Shown one piece after another: positions 63,829 through 64,000 of a stretch of 64,000 bases of DNA (position 1 is the stretch's first letter; each line of letters starts with the position of its first letter). A program made the position numbers and the translations under genes. Source of the stretch: Desmospora activa DSM 45169 (lineage in GTDB: Bacteria; Bacillota; Bacilli; Thermoactinomycetales; DSM-45169); the NCBI RefSeq assembly GCF_003046315.1, contig NZ_PZZP01000001.1:1-64000 (forward strand), read 5' to 3'. Below the pieces are notes generated by a model, which was not told the DNA's origin, searched no databases, and saw only the letters and a list, made by a program, of their open reading frames with translations.

Positions 63829-64000
63829 TGATGGGGAGCCGTTGGAGCTTGCGTTTAGGATTATGGTTGCTGTCGTTGGCAGTGTTGTTGCTGCTTTCGA
63901 TGGCTTTGGCCGTTTCGATTGGATCGGCTAATATTGGCATGCTTGATGCGTGGGCGGTCATGATCAAACCGGTGCGATCAGTGGAAACCGATGCGGTGAC
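63825..64000 (+). CDS. btuC: Cobalamin ABC transporter permease, N-terminal part (cut by window end)
   Basis: The first 58 residues of a FecCD/BtuC-type permease: three ATG codons in a row, a basic start GSRWSLRLG, then a hydrophobic helix LWLLSLAVLLLLSMALAVSI and the loop GSANIGMLDAWAVMIKPVRS. The frame is open to the window end. It overlaps btuF by ATGA; an ATPase gene is expected beyond. Confidence 0.88.
   Translation, partial: MMMGSRWSLRLGLWLLSLAVLLLLSMALAVSIGSANIGMLDAWAVMIKPVRSVETDAV

Overview
This window is chromosomal DNA of a moderately GC-rich, low-GC-phylum Gram-positive (Bacillota). Gene order and families closely follow the Bacillus subtilis pur to yerA-yerB-yerC-pcrB-pcrA-ligA region, but the unusual start codons, the two long PBP1-like proteins with fibronectin tails and the extra surface-polymer locus fit a filamentous relative such as a Thermoactinomycetaceae member (Desmospora, Kroppenstedtia or Melghirimyces type). 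The family placement is inference; the Bacillota placement rests on the strong GGAGG ribosome sites, PurR boxes, PcrB, YerB, YerC and TagGH-like genes.

Layout. 1-620: the end of a 5S rRNA gene with its terminator, then a decayed, interrupted 16S rRNA fragment. 660-5940: a methyltransferase, an ArsR-type regulator with an MFS pump under a palindromic operator, and a glutamate/dicarboxylate symporter. 5940-19930: the complete IMP-synthesis operon purE-K-B-C-S-Q-L-F-M-N-H-(small membrane gene)-D, preceded by a PurR box pair, a sigma-A promoter and a guanine riboswitch with terminator; a 53-bp tandem repeat interrupts it between purB and purC. 20018-26422: a seven-gene locus (GT2 glycosyltransferase, CDP-alcohol phosphotransferase, LicC-like nucleotidyltransferase, sn-glycerol-1-phosphate dehydrogenase, TagG/TagH-like ABC exporter, second CDP-alcohol phosphotransferase) that looks like a pathway for an exported phospho-alcohol glycoconjugate or lipid. 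This is the strongest candidate for an undescribed system.

26424-39816: small genes, an AcuB-like CBS/ACT protein, the YerA-like deaminase, a half-length UDP-glucose dehydrogenase, YerB, YerC, a TetR/membrane protein pair, then pcrB, pcrA and ligA. PcrB consumes sn-glycerol-1-phosphate, the product expected of the dehydrogenase 12 kb upstream, so the two regions may be metabolically linked. 40048-48930: an HTH-TPR regulator that seems to start at AUA, a repeat-containing transglutaminase lipoprotein, an RluD-type pseudouridine synthase, a secreted lipase, an SDR and several very small membrane proteins. 49134-54701: two tandem class A penicillin-binding proteins. 54799-61160: a DUF1259-like gene behind a hairpin that hides its ribosome site, a GMC oxidoreductase, a Nudix hydrolase, a YkvI-type transporter, a nitroreductase, a PlsY-like protein without catalytic residues and a DUF2797 protein. 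61325-61457: a consensus promoter and a perfect terminator enclosing about 100 nt with no ORF, a likely small RNA. 61492-64000: an alpha/beta hydrolase, then a cobalamin riboswitch controlling btuF and the start of btuC, cut by the window end.

No transposase, CRISPR array, tRNA or prophage gene was seen. All calls are by eye from sequence; no search was run.
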